In this document: positions 34,352 to 42,766 of the stretch, one piece after another
Numbering within the stretch: position 1 is the stretch's first letter
Layout of the letters: every line of letters starts with the position of its first letter
Assembly: GCF_007641255.1 (NCBI RefSeq)
Contig: NZ_CP036259.1
Span: 2,790,001-2,854,000, forward strand
Reading direction: 5' to 3'
Source: Sporomusa termitida
GTDB lineage: Bacteria; Bacillota; Negativicutes; Sporomusales; Sporomusaceae
DNA: 64,000 nt
The notes under the pieces: generated by a model
Told to the model about the DNA's origin: nothing
The model's input: the letters and a program-made list of their open reading frames with translations, nothing else
The model's database searches: none
Position numbers and translations under genes: made by a program

Positions 34352-34958
34352 AGAATCCCCCCATTCCCGGACAGCCGCCAAACCGCAGGGAGTTGCCGCG
34401 CAGCTTGCAGTCGGCCAGGGTGTGGCGGCAGGCCGGATACTTGGCCAGCGTCGCCGCTGTCACGCCGCATTTGATGCTGCCATACTTCCAGCAGCAAAAA
34501 TCCGGCAGGTAGCGGTCGGCGAGCGCCCGGAAGTACATCCAAAAGTCCGAGCCGAGGGTAAAGGTGACCCACTCTTCGTCATAGGCCGTTTTTTGGACGG
34601 AAAACTGTTCTTCAATTTCCGGTGCCGGAGCAGACAGATGTGCCGCATGAACCAGGCGAATGATGACGGTGCAATCGGTCAGGCCGTTGTATTCCTCCAG
34701 GTAGGCTTGCACGGCTCCGGAAACATTGGAGACCTGAATGGTAAAAGTCGACATGGCCTTCATGTCCTGGGTAGTGTCCGAGAACAGCATGGGAATGGGT
34801 TCCCAGGCAATGCCGTTCCAGGTCACAACCTCGTTGTTTTTCGCCATGCAAGCCTTCTCACCGTTTGGTAACTGAAGCTCTACCAGCACAATCCACGGCA
34901 GGTCAGTGGACAGCTTGTTTTTTTCAATAAGTCCAGCACTCGAAAATGCTAACGGCAT
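34335..34958 (-). CDS. Minor tail protein, lambda gpL-like with cysteine cluster
   Basis: 207 aa. GGAGGCGTGAGAAT precedes the ATG. The C-terminal 50 residues contain CCWKYGSIKCG, then CRHTLADC, then GGCPGMGG, the cysteine pattern of gpL-like tail proteins, in which four Cys hold a 4Fe-4S cluster. The N-terminal domain (LVELQLPNGEKACMAKN) is the usual tail-ring module. It acts in tail-tip assembly between the M-like and K-like proteins. Confidence 0.78.
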   Translation of the reverse strand: MPLAFSSAGLIEKNKLSTDLPWIVLVELQLPNGEKACMAKNNEVVTWNGIAWEPIPMLFSDTTQDMKAMSTFTIQVSNVSGAVQAYLEEYNGLTDCTVIIRLVHAAHLSAPAPEIEEQFSVQKTAYDEEWVTFTLGSDFWMYFRALADRYLPDFCCWKYGSIKCGVTAATLAKYPACRHTLADCKLRGNSLRFGGCPGMGGFYASNI

Positions 34959-34962
34959 ATTC

Positions 34963-35301
34963 TCACGCCTCCATAATCGCTATTTCCACATGCCAATAGC
35001 CCGGCGACACCATACTGGCCTTGGGCACAGCGGTAAACTGCATGTTCGTTTGCCGGCCGGTTATCGGGTCGGTCCAGACAAAAATATGGGCGTAATTGGC
35101 CTGGACGAACGCCTTAAATTGCAGATAGTTCGCATGCGGCATGGCCGGCCAGGTATAGGCGCCGCCCATTTGCGTCCGGGTATAACGAGGACGGGAGATG
35201 GTGTATCCCCCGTCCGTTGGCGAAGCGATTTTATTGTCCGGGTAAATATCATCAGCGGGGTAAGCCGGTGGACAGATAGTGGGAAACGTTGGATAGCTCA
35301 T
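34963..35301 (-). CDS. Minor tail protein, gpM-like
   Basis: 112 aa, soluble. The sequence YTRTQMGGAYTWPAMPHANYLQFKAFVQAN fits the small distal-tail ring proteins that come right after the tape measure in lambda-like phages. Its ATG directly follows the tape-measure stop. Confidence 0.65.
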   Translation of the reverse strand: MSYPTFPTICPPAYPADDIYPDNKIASPTDGGYTISRPRYTRTQMGGAYTWPAMPHANYLQFKAFVQANYAHIFVWTDPITGRQTNMQFTAVPKASMVSPGYWHVEIAIMEA

Positions 35302-38037
35302 CTAACCCCTCCCGAAAAAGAAGTCCCGCGAACCGGCCACGTTGTTCTGGACGCCGTCAATCACCATCTGCACCAGCGTTGACTGGGTCGCCGGGTCATA
35401 TGACGCCTGCTGGGAAACCTGTACTTGCTGGCCGGTCTTGTTGATGACCGTGACGTTGACTTTGGGAATAACCGGGGCAGCCGCGCTCTGGTTCAAGAGG
35501 GCCTGGGTTTGATTAGCGGTGTAAATATGGGCCGGGTTGCCGAAATAGGCAAGCTCCGGGCCTTCCTCCCCGACAAGGGACCAGCCGCCGGGATTATAAC
35601 CCCCTGCGGCGAATGTCTGGATCGGGCTGACTTCTGCACTGCTTGGGATAGAACTTAACTGTTTTGTTGAACCTGCTGCAGAAGCCGAAGGCGTACCTGC
35701 CGTTGGCACTCCCAATATCTGTCCAAATAACTGCTGCAGCGGCCCCATGATATATTTATCCGCCCACATTTTCAGGAACATATTTTCAATGCTCTCAACC
35801 ATATCTTTAAAGAAATTTTCCAGCGCTTTAGTTGCGCTTTGCCCTTCCAAGGCCATTTTGCTCAGATTGTCCTGGGCGCTGGCATAGACTTGGTCCCAGC
35901 TCTGTTCGACGGTCTGGGCGTAATTGATCTGCCGGTTTTGGATATTGCGAAAGGCAGCGGAAAACGCCGTGTCGTAGTTCATGGCGTCTAATTCATACTG
36001 CTGATTCATGGCATCGTTCAGGCTTTTTTGCAGGGCCAGCCGCTGTTCGGCATTCAGGCTTGTTTCCTTCAGTTTTTGCTGCAGATAGGCGATTTCAGCA
36101 GCCAAATCCTTCTGCCGGAGGGCATCGACCTCTTGCCGGGTTTTTCCTTCCAGATTAATCAGCAAGGTATTATAGGTAAGTGCGTCTCGATATTCCTTTA
36201 GCTTCGCGTCAATTTGGTTGGTATCGCGTTTCTGAGCCGCGAAGTTCTGCTGCCCCTTGGCCCACTCATCCACCGCCGTCTTGGCTCCCTGGTCGTTGTT
36301 ATCAACCGCGATAGCCTTCAGACGTGTCTCTTTTTCCTTGGCGATTTTGTCCAGTTCGATTTGATACTCAATATCGGCCTGAGCCGCTCTATCATCTATG
36401 AGTTGGGCACCAATCAGGGCAGTCTGATTCTTAATGTCGGTCCATGCCTGCTGCCACGTCTCACGGACCTTGTCGGCAGCCACCTGCTGGTACTGGGCGA
36501 TTTTATCCGCCAAACCCGAGGTGTCGCCGCCGGCATTGCCGATCTGGGTGACCTGATTTTGCATTTTGGTGACTTCAGCCGTAATCTTGGCCATGCCGCT
36601 CTCATAGACGCTGCCGCTGGTGTCCGTGATCCGGCGTTCAAGGTCGGCGATAAGAAGCCTGGCCTGGGCATTCGCGCGTTCGAGCTTTTCGGCTTCTCGT
36701 TCGGCGGTTCTGGCTGCGGCGCTGGTGTCAATATAGGGGGGAGCCAAGATTGTCGAAGGCTCTTTTAACTTTTCCAGGTCATCCAGGAGTTTCTGCGTAC
36801 TGTATTTAGCCGGATCAAGCTCGAATTTTTTCTGTTCTTCGAGTTCGGCGTCCGAGAGCGGTTGCAAGCGCGTCCCCTTAAAGGTCATGCCTAAAAGGTT
36901 GGGAGGCGTTTCCGATTCGACTTCCTTGTAATAGTGTCCTTTAATCTTTCGCACAACCGCTTTGGGGTCATAGCTCGCCACTTTGTTCTGCAGGCTAAAA
37001 TAATCCATGGCTGCTTTAATTGCAAGGCCAATGGCCGCAATCGCAACGCCCCACGGCCCCAATAAGGACGCGCCGAACGCGGGAGCAAACGCGGCGATGG
37101 CTTTGGCCCCGATTAGATACGCGCCAAATTCGCCGGTGGCAATCAGCGTGAGGCCAATCGCTCTTTGTATTTCTGGCGACAAGGTACGATAGCCATCGCC
37201 AATGGCCTTTAAGGTACTTACCTTGTCCCGCAAAACCGGCAACATGGAATTGCCGATTTGAACGGCAAGACCTGTGCCAATACTCATGGCGTGTTTCATT
37301 TCCAGGGTAAGCTTGTGCCATCCTTCCGCTGTCTCGTCATTTAGGATAAAGCCGCTCTCCCTGGCCGCTTCCGTAACGGCCTCCAATTGTTCTTTGGACA
37401 AGTTAAGCATTTCGGCAAGCCGGGAACTCGACCCGCCAAATAGTTGCATAGCGACGCGGTTCTTATCGGCTCCGTCAGCCATATTCCGCATTTTATCGGC
37501 GACCAGTGTGAAGACGTCACCCACATTTTTGTTGTTTATCTGGTCAAATGATAGCCCGATACGCGAAAACATGTCATTGGATCGCTTGCCTTCAGCAGCG
37601 GCTTTTTGCATTTCGTCCCTGGAGGCCGATATCGCTTTGCCGAATTTAGCAAAATACCCGGCTGCCTCTTCCGTCCCCACACCGGCGTATTTACCAATAG
37701 CCAACAGTTTACTGGCATCTTCCGCCGTGCCGCCGATGGCTCTGCGGAGGTTGTACACTGCTTCTGACCAGCTTTGGGCGGCTGCCACAATAGACGATCC
37801 AATACCGATCATGCCTAAATTGGCAATTAAGCCTTTGATGCTGCCGATGGAACTGATCAGGTTGTCCTTAAGACCAATCACCGCCGTCTGGGCTTTGGCA
37901 ATGTCTTTGGTCGACTTATCCATGGCGGCGCTGACGCTGTCGCCCATCCGCCCTGAGTTGTCGCCGATGGTTTTAAACACATTGGAGGCGGAATCCATTG
38001 CCTGGATTATGATTTGTACAATGTTGCTTGCTGCCAT
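35302..38037 (-). CDS. Tail tape measure protein
   Basis: 911 aa. It is largely alpha-helical, with hydrophobic membrane-like segments (about 285-345, AIGLTLIATGEFGAYLIGAKAIAAF and LGPWGVAIAAIGLAIKAAM) and long coiled-coil stretches (450-680). The N-terminal MAASNIVQIIIQAMDSASN is typical of tape measures. Length would predict a tail of about 130-140 nm if the usual 0.15 nm per residue holds. Its start overlaps the end of the frameshifted chaperone extension within a few bases. Confidence 0.9.
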   Translation of the reverse strand: MAASNIVQIIIQAMDSASNVFKTIGDNSGRMGDSVSAAMDKSTKDIAKAQTAVIGLKDNLISSIGSIKGLIANLGMIGIGSSIVAAAQSWSEAVYNLRRAIGGTAEDASKLLAIGKYAGVGTEEAAGYFAKFGKAISASRDEMQKAAAEGKRSNDMFSRIGLSFDQINNKNVGDVFTLVADKMRNMADGADKNRVAMQLFGGSSSRLAEMLNLSKEQLEAVTEAARESGFILNDETAEGWHKLTLEMKHAMSIGTGLAVQIGNSMLPVLRDKVSTLKAIGDGYRTLSPEIQRAIGLTLIATGEFGAYLIGAKAIAAFAPAFGASLLGPWGVAIAAIGLAIKAAMDYFSLQNKVASYDPKAVVRKIKGHYYKEVESETPPNLLGMTFKGTRLQPLSDAELEEQKKFELDPAKYSTQKLLDDLEKLKEPSTILAPPYIDTSAAARTAEREAEKLERANAQARLLIADLERRITDTSGSVYESGMAKITAEVTKMQNQVTQIGNAGGDTSGLADKIAQYQQVAADKVRETWQQAWTDIKNQTALIGAQLIDDRAAQADIEYQIELDKIAKEKETRLKAIAVDNNDQGAKTAVDEWAKGQQNFAAQKRDTNQIDAKLKEYRDALTYNTLLINLEGKTRQEVDALRQKDLAAEIAYLQQKLKETSLNAEQRLALQKSLNDAMNQQYELDAMNYDTAFSAAFRNIQNRQINYAQTVEQSWDQVYASAQDNLSKMALEGQSATKALENFFKDMVESIENMFLKMWADKYIMGPLQQLFGQILGVPTAGTPSASAAGSTKQLSSIPSSAEVSPIQTFAAGGYNPGGWSLVGEEGPELAYFGNPAHIYTANQTQALLNQSAAAPVIPKVNVTVINKTGQQVQVSQQASYDPATQSTLVQMVIDGVQNNVAGSRDFFFGRG

Positions 38038-38038
38038 G

Positions 38039-38637
38039 TTACCGCCCCTTTCCGCCGGAAGTTTCCAAAGCCTTTTTTATGACCAAGATTTCCAGCGCCC
38101 GGAGCTTGGTCATCACTCCCGGCGTCAAGTTGATTTCATATAACCGAGCCAGTTGCTGAACCGCCCCATAGTCCAGTCCCACGGGACCGCTCATTCCCAT
38201 CCGCCACTGGGTAGACACCAGACTCCAGAGGGTCCAGGACGGCCGGTTGACTTCGCATACCGCCGGCTGCCGTCCCTCGCAGGTATCGCAATCGGTGTTT
38301 TTCTTTAATAATGCGCAGTCCTTGCAGTAATCAGCGCGTCCGTCAGCATGCCACTGCCAGACGCTTACGAGTTTTTTACATCGTCAGTCAGGGCATAGGT
38401 CAACCGGTAGGTTTTATCTGCCAGGGCAATGAAGTCGGCATAGGGTACATCGTCATATTCCGGGCCGTCAATGCGGTATACTTCCTTGCTGATAAACTCG
38501 ACGATCCGGTCATTCAGTTCGGCAATGGTCGCGCCATCCGGGCGAAACTGCGGGTCGGCCCCGGCGGCTTTCAGTGCTTTTCTTTCCCGGCGGTTTAAGC
38601 TGCGCGCCGCAGGCAAAGTAATTTTAGACATAAACAT
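38039..38637 (-). CDS. Tail assembly chaperone G-T type fusion made by -1 frameshift
   Basis: Reading the 90-aa chaperone frame to AAAAAAC at 38371-38377 and slipping back one base gives an uninterrupted 110-codon extension to the TAA at 38039-38041, making a 199-aa protein. The extension has no ribosome site or start of its own. It contains a zinc-like cysteine set (YCKDC...CDTC...VC) and the sequence TQWRMGMSGPVGLDYGAV typical of DUF1799, the T domain of lambda-like phages. As in lambda gpG/gpGT, the short and long forms would coat the tape measure and recruit tube subunits. Confidence 0.85.
38365..38637 (-). CDS. Tail assembly chaperone (gpG-like), short form
   Basis: 90 aa, acidic and helical, lying between tail-tube and tape-measure genes: the standard place of the gpG chaperone. 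It ends at a TAA two codons after the slippery AAAAAAC, so normal decoding gives this short form and frameshifting the long form. The GNRREKA-like basic stretch LNRRERKALKAAG lies near the N-terminus. Confidence 0.82.
   Translation of the reverse strand: MFMSKITLPAARSLNRRERKALKAAGADPQFRPDGATIAELNDRIVEFISKEVYRIDGPEYDDVPYADFIALADKTYRLTYALTDDVKNS
38371..38377 (-). promoter_or_regulatory. Programmed -1 frameshift slippery heptamer A AAA AAC
   Basis: On the minus strand the heptamer reads A AAA AAC in the zero frame (codons AAA AAC), the canonical X XXY YYZ pattern for -1 slippage. It is followed at once by TCG TAA in the zero frame and by the DUF1799-like frame in -1. Confidence 0.85.
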
Positions 38638-38642
38638 CCTCC

Positions 38643-39599
38643 TTAATAGGTTGGTTCTGCATTTACCAACGTGGCAACAATAGACACGCCGTTTGCGTTG
38701 GTGTTGTAGAACGCCCGGAACGGCAGGGAAATGGACACACCCTTGGGGCCGTCGATGCCGGGCGAAGTCCGTTCGTAGATGATCTCCGGCAGCAAAATGT
38801 TCAGGCTGCTCCCGCTCAGGGGATTGCTGAGATTGAGTTCAATGGACGAGGTCGCCCCGGCAATCGCTTTGTTCAGGAGCGCCATCGAATCAAAAATGGC
38901 CGATACCGTGCCGGTGACGGCCAGCATGCCCTCAGGCAGCGAGCCGCGAAAACCGCCGCCGCCCAGTGTATAGATACTGCCGTCAAGGCCGGTATCAACG
39001 GTTAGTTCCACTTTGGTCACATTGGCTAGTAGTTGTCCGTCGTCTAAGATTGTCGCCATGAACGCTCCAAATTTGGTCATCGGCCTCACGGCGGGTTCTA
39101 CTAAAAAAGACGTCGTTGCCAGCGTCTCTTTGCCTCCCATAATATCAATTGTCGCCTGCAGGTCCTGGTTGCTGACCTCAAAGGCCATACTGAACTTGGA
39201 CACTTTGCAGCCGTTATAGAGAAAATACTGCCCGAGATCAGGGAACTGCTGTTCCAGAGACATGCTTGGCTGTGTAAAGCCCGGCGTAAAGGTGTGCGTG
39301 TAAGGCACAGTACTACTGTCAGTTGTATCCGGGCTGCCAAATAACCCTTTCAGCCAGTACCCAACGTTGATTTCATCAATGGGAACCACGACCGGCCCCT
39401 GGACGTCGATATTGCCGAGGCCGGGCGGAGCCACGTCGCGGATGCCGCGAATGGTATTATCCTCAATCAGTGTTTGTTTGGCCACGATTTTGGAACTGGT
39501 GATCGGCAGGATAAAGCCGCTGGGGCTGACCGGCGTAACGCCATAGGCCGTTTCATAGGCCAAAGCCAGCCGCCCTCGATAGCCTTGGGCCTGAACCAT
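38643..39599 (-). CDS. Major tail tube protein
   Basis: 318 aa. The sequence is beta-rich with the tube-protein pattern ALAYETAYGVTPVSPSGFILPI at the N-terminus, then an immunoglobulin-like or insertion region. Position before the chaperone/tape-measure pair identifies the tail tube subunit. It polymerises around the tape measure to form the non-contractile tube; no sheath gene is present, so the phage is a siphovirus. Confidence 0.85.
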   Translation of the reverse strand: MVQAQGYRGRLALAYETAYGVTPVSPSGFILPITSSKIVAKQTLIEDNTIRGIRDVAPPGLGNIDVQGPVVVPIDEINVGYWLKGLFGSPDTTDSSTVPYTHTFTPGFTQPSMSLEQQFPDLGQYFLYNGCKVSKFSMAFEVSNQDLQATIDIMGGKETLATTSFLVEPAVRPMTKFGAFMATILDDGQLLANVTKVELTVDTGLDGSIYTLGGGGFRGSLPEGMLAVTGTVSAIFDSMALLNKAIAGATSSIELNLSNPLSGSSLNILLPEIIYERTSPGIDGPKGVSISLPFRAFYNTNANGVSIVATLVNAEPTY

Positions 39600-39615
39600 A
39601 TTTCATCACCCCTCT

Positions 39616-40092
39616 CTAATAGCTGATTTGTGTCCCCATCCGTACCGGAACCTGGATGGTAATGTCCATCCGGCCAGGGAACTGGGGGAAAAAGTCGTTT
39701 GATTCAAAGGAATACTCCACATGCGACACCGGGTAGGACGGGTTAATTTCGGCGATGGTCGCTAGAAGGAGCTGCCCCAGCTCGTCAGCCTCATACAAGC
39801 CGGTATTTTCGATGATCCCGTCCTGTTTGGCGACATGGGACTGGATAATGGACCAGCCGATGCTGCCGGTATAGCGGCATTCCGTCTCACCCCCGCCCTC
39901 CACTTTGCCTCCTGGAAATACAATCACCAGCGGGCAATTCGTATCCGCAGGCGGCTTTTTGCCGTCAATCCCGATATATAAAGACAGCGGTTTACTATAC
40001 TTCTGCATGCAAAAAGCGGAAATGGCGGCGCTACCAGCGATAGCGTCACGCCATTTCCGAATAAAAACGGTAATGGGTATTGTCGAAAACAT
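39616..40092 (-). CDS. Tail terminator/completion protein (gpU-like)
   Basis: 158 aa. The sequence begins with a helix (TVFIRKWRDAIAGSAAI), then alternating strands (CPLVIVFPGG, GSIGWSIIQSHV, MDITIQVPV), which is the layout of gpU-type terminators that cap the tail and limit its length. Assignment rests mainly on position between the gp10/Z-like protein and the tube protein. Confidence 0.65.
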   Translation of the reverse strand: MFSTIPITVFIRKWRDAIAGSAAISAFCMQKYSKPLSLYIGIDGKKPPADTNCPLVIVFPGGKVEGGGETECRYTGSIGWSIIQSHVAKQDGIIENTGLYEADELGQLLLATIAEINPSYPVSHVEYSFESNDFFPQFPGRMDITIQVPVRMGTQISY

Positions 40093-40094
40093 GG

Positions 40095-40685
40095 TTATCT
40101 CACCCGGTATTTCTTTGTTTTCTTGCGTGCCGGCGGCGATCCGGCTTTAGCATACTCCAGGATTTTATCCTCGATATACGCCGCTGCCTTGGGGGCCAAA
40201 ATGGCCTGCATCGGCCCGAAGGTGCGCCGCGCGGCAACATTGATCTCTGACTTGCCTGAAAGCGATATGCCGGCGGCCCAGAAATAGCGGCGCATCTTAT
40301 CGGTGACCGCCTTCGAATACCCTTGCTCAATTTTTTCTCCGAGCCTTACAGCAGAACCCGACAGCCAGCCGACACGAACAATCTCTTTGCATGCATCGTA
40401 CTCATACTCATAGGCCACCGCATTAACGAGTTTTCCCAGTGGGCCGTAACGTTTGTTGGGACGGTTCCCGAACACGGCTTCCAGCCTGGCCCGCATATCC
40501 GGCGGCATAAATTCGGCGTACTCCCGGCCGCCGGGCGCACCTTTTCTGATCCCAGCCTTAATCTGCTGTTGTGAATACCAGCCAAAGGATTTTAAGGCTT
40601 TTCTCATCCAATCGGGCTTGGTCGTTGCCATATATTCCAGCCACGGGGTCGCCCCGTCGATCAGCAGCAAATCGACATTCATCAT
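40095..40685 (-). CDS. Minor tail/head-tail connector protein (HK97 gp10 or gpZ-like)
   Basis: 196 aa from the ATG at 40685, which overlaps the previous stop as ATGA. Basic and helical: ALKSFGWYSQQQIKAGIRKGAPGGREY at the N-terminus and KAGSPPARKKTKKYRVR at the C-terminus. These features fit the gp10/Z class that joins the tail to the head. Confidence 0.65.
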   Translation of the reverse strand: MMNVDLLLIDGATPWLEYMATTKPDWMRKALKSFGWYSQQQIKAGIRKGAPGGREYAEFMPPDMRARLEAVFGNRPNKRYGPLGKLVNAVAYEYEYDACKEIVRVGWLSGSAVRLGEKIEQGYSKAVTDKMRRYFWAAGISLSGKSEINVAARRTFGPMQAILAPKAAAYIEDKILEYAKAGSPPARKKTKKYRVR

Positions 40686-41002
40686 GACCAAGGGCTCGCA
40701 TTACAAATCATTTGCAACAGGTGCATGGCACCGTCGGATTCCAGGACATGTGTAACTTCCCAGGTAGCCGAATGATAGACAACCTGATCGCCGGTTTCGG
40801 GACCGGACACATCACTGGCCGCGATTTGGAGCGTCGCCACAGCGGAACGTCCCTTCTGCTCAAAGGTGTTGCCGCGCATGGCTGAGTCGCCCAGGGCGAC
40901 AACCGCCGGAATTTGCCTGCCGTTATAGAGGATGAGTTCTGCAAAAGCGTCCAAATCCAAAAAGATGGCGTTGTCCCTGGCGATTTGTTCTTTAATCGAC
41001 AT
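40682..41002 (-). CDS. Head-tail joining protein
   Basis: 106 aa with the pattern GDQVVYHSATWEVTHVLESDGAMHLLQM of gpFII-like head completion proteins. TAATG overlap with the preceding gene. It bridges the portal vertex and tail terminator. Confidence 0.65.
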   Translation of the reverse strand: MSIKEQIARDNAIFLDLDAFAELILYNGRQIPAVVALGDSAMRGNTFEQKGRSAVATLQIAASDVSGPETGDQVVYHSATWEVTHVLESDGAMHLLQMICNASPWS

Positions 41003-41289
41003 TACCCCACCCTCACTTTGTAGCCGGAGCCGACTGTGCCGCTCAGGATCACATGGTCAAATTCCGGGAATTCATCGTCAATCGCTTCACCGGCCTCCAA
41101 GGTGTCGGTCAGGTCCGGGTTGCCGTCGATGATGAAGGTTAAGGCTTCGGTGCCGGTATTGTAGGCCACGAACCGCGTCATGGCCTGTGAGAAAACCAGC
41201 GTATCCTCTAGCGTGCCGGTGATGGCTGCCTTGATCAGCTTCTTTAGCGGTGTCCGGCTGGCCAGCACACTGGCTTCATAAACCGCCAT
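41002..41289 (-). CDS. Small phage head protein
   Basis: 95 aa, TAAGGAGGCAATT before the ATG. The sequence TGTEALTFIIDGNPDLTDTLEAGEAIDDEFPEF is beta-rich and acidic. It lies between the decoration protein and the head-tail joiner, separated from the former by the plus-strand methyltransferase cassette. No family is recognised with certainty. Confidence 0.55.
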   Translation of the reverse strand: MAVYEASVLASRTPLKKLIKAAITGTLEDTLVFSQAMTRFVAYNTGTEALTFIIDGNPDLTDTLEAGEAIDDEFPEFDHVILSGTVGSGYKVRVG

Positions 41290-41311
41290 AATTGCCTCCT
41301 TATAAAAGAGT

Positions 41312-41332
41312 AAAGGGCCAGTGCGGCCCTTT
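41312..41332. terminator. Hairpin on the left side of the methyltransferase cassette
   Basis: AAAGGGCC (41312-41319) pairs with GGCCCTTT (41325-41332). The same stem with CAGAG at its side recurs inverted at 42374-42394. A weak T-tract exists only on the minus strand (TTTACTCTTTT). Confidence 0.5.
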
Positions 41333-41337
41333 CAGAG

Positions 41338-41367
41338 TGTCAAAAAAGTCAGAGTGAATGATATAAT
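41338..41367 (+). promoter_or_regulatory. Promoter of the methyltransferase moron
   Basis: A perfect -10 TATAAT (41362-41367) lies 70 bp before the ATG. The -35 candidate TGTCAA (41338-41343) at 18 bp is weak. It reads opposite to the late operon, so it allows expression in the lysogen. Confidence 0.6.
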
Positions 41368-41436
41368 ATAAACAGTTACGGTTCGCATCGGATAATGCGC
41401 AAGTACGGGAATTTTATATTGGGGGAGGGTGCCGGC

Positions 41437-42183
41437 ATGGACAAGAATTCTGTTTATAAAACGAACAGCTTCTATTGGGATACAAAAGGAAATGATTTTT
41501 TAGAAGCAATCGTACTTCCTTTATACGGAACATTTGTCTCAGAGGAAAAATGCCAACTTTTTGGTGATGTCTCAGGAAAAAAGATGTTAGAAATAGGCTG
41601 TGGAAACGGTCAATCCTTGCAATATCAGGGGGATCGCAAAGCATTTGAACTATGGGGTATGGATATATCAGAAAAACAAATCGAAAAAGCAAAGCAACAT
41701 TTGACAGCGTGCGGTCTTTCAGCAAAATTGATCTGTTCTCCCATGGAAGAAGAATGCGACATACCCACGGATTATTTTGACTTTGTATATTCAATTTACG
41801 CCATAGGCTGGACAACCGACCTTGATGGTACTTTTTGCCGGATCGCTTCTTACCTAAAAAAAGACGGCATATTTATTTTCAGTTGGTCTCATCCCATACA
41901 CAAATGTGTTGTTGTAGAAAATAATATGCTTGCTTTTAATAAATGTTATTTCGATGAATCTTGGTATTCGCTATCTCTTGATCTTTGTCAAGGTACGTTA
42001 ATATTATCGGACCGTAAACTATCAACCTATGTGAATGCGTTGGCAAAAGCGGGATTTGTCATTGAGCAAATGATTGAGCAATCTGATGATGAAATTATGC
42101 AATCTTGGGACGCTAACAGCAATTTTGCCCAAAAAGCAAAGATGCTTCCTGTAACTTTTGTAATCAAAGCAAGAAAACTATAA
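41437..42183 (+). CDS. Class I SAM-dependent methyltransferase (moron)
   Basis: 248 aa from the ATG at 41437 (GGGGGAGGGTGCCGGC before it); an ATG at 41395 is in frame but has no ribosome site. Motif I is MLEIGCGNGQS, then WGMDIS at the end of beta-2, and FDFVYSIYAIGW for the post-I/II region, all typical of methyltransf_11/25 enzymes acting on small molecules. It stands on the plus strand inside the minus-strand head operon, with its own promoter and hairpins at both ends. AT-richer codons than its neighbours suggest recent arrival. The substrate is unknown. Confidence 0.85.
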   Translation: MDKNSVYKTNSFYWDTKGNDFLEAIVLPLYGTFVSEEKCQLFGDVSGKKMLEIGCGNGQSLQYQGDRKAFELWGMDISEKQIEKAKQHLTACGLSAKLICSPMEEECDIPTDYFDFVYSIYAIGWTTDLDGTFCRIASYLKKDGIFIFSWSHPIHKCVVVENNMLAFNKCYFDESWYSLSLDLCQGTLILSDRKLSTYVNALAKAGFVIEQMIEQSDDEIMQSWDANSNFAQKAKMLPVTFVIKARKL

Positions 42184-42265
42184 GAGTACAGTATAAGCAT
42201 TTTCCACGCATTATACCTCCCGAAAAGCAGCAATCATCAAAAAATGGTGACAAAGCATTTATGGG

Positions 42266-42309
42266 AGCCACACATTGACGCTGCCGAGGATTTTCGGCAT
42301 AGTGTGGCT
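42266..42309. repeat. Two-stage hairpin after the methyltransferase
   Basis: AGCCACAC (42266-42273) pairs with GTGTGGCT (42302-42309), enclosing TGCCGA/TCGGCA. It lies between the methyltransferase stop and its terminator in an otherwise empty stretch of about 200 bp. Confidence 0.55.
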
Positions 42310-42373
42310 GGCCCACTGTACGCGAATAAAAGTCGGCTTTTCACGAATGAAAACCCGGTTTTTTTGATCTCTG

Positions 42374-42396
42374 AAAGGGCCTGTCCGGCCCTTTTT
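42374..42396 (+). terminator. Terminator of the methyltransferase cassette
   Basis: AAAGGGCC (42374-42381) pairs with GGCCCTTT (42387-42394) and runs into T5 on the plus strand. It ends four bases before the decoration gene stop on the other strand. Confidence 0.7.
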
Positions 42397-42399
42397 ATG

Positions 42400-42741
42400 T
42401 TAGAAATGGAGCTTTACATACCCGTTGCCGGTGCCGGCACTTTTGGCCTGAACGGCATAACCGGCGTAGACGGTGTCGGTCGCGTTATTGGTGAGCCTTT
42501 GATTGGCCGGGTCCCAGTATAACTTATCGCCTTGTCCATATGCGACAGCCGGGTCGGCCGGTCCCAGGAAAACGCCGCGCACGACAACCGGGCCGGTCGC
42601 GCCCGGCGCAATTCCGTCGCCGGTGGCAACGCCGAATGCCCCCGCCAGGGGCACCGGATCGCCGGGACGGATGGGGTTTGCGGTGGTGTTGGTGAAATCA
42701 ATAATATCGCCTTGCTGGGTAAAAACAAATTGCGGAGTCAT
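42400..42741 (-). CDS. DUF2190 capsid decoration/cement-like protein
   Basis: 113 aa. The sequence ANPIRPGDPVPLAGAFGVATGDGIAPGATGPVVVRGVF and GQGDKLYWDPANQRLT is diagnostic of DUF2190. These small beta proteins are encoded beside the capsid gene and are likely head-stabilising decoration proteins. AGGTAATGCGTAC precedes the ATG. Confidence 0.82.
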   Translation of the reverse strand: MTPQFVFTQQGDIIDFTNTTANPIRPGDPVPLAGAFGVATGDGIAPGATGPVVVRGVFLGPADPAVAYGQGDKLYWDPANQRLTNNATDTVYAGYAVQAKSAGTGNGYVKLHF

Positions 42742-42766
42742 GTACGCATTACCTCACTTTTTCTAT

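Noticed and set aside
37274-38143. 289-aa plus-strand frame opposite the tape measure
   Set aside because: Long antisense frames are expected against alanine/leucine-rich coding DNA; no ribosome site and the tape measure is certain.
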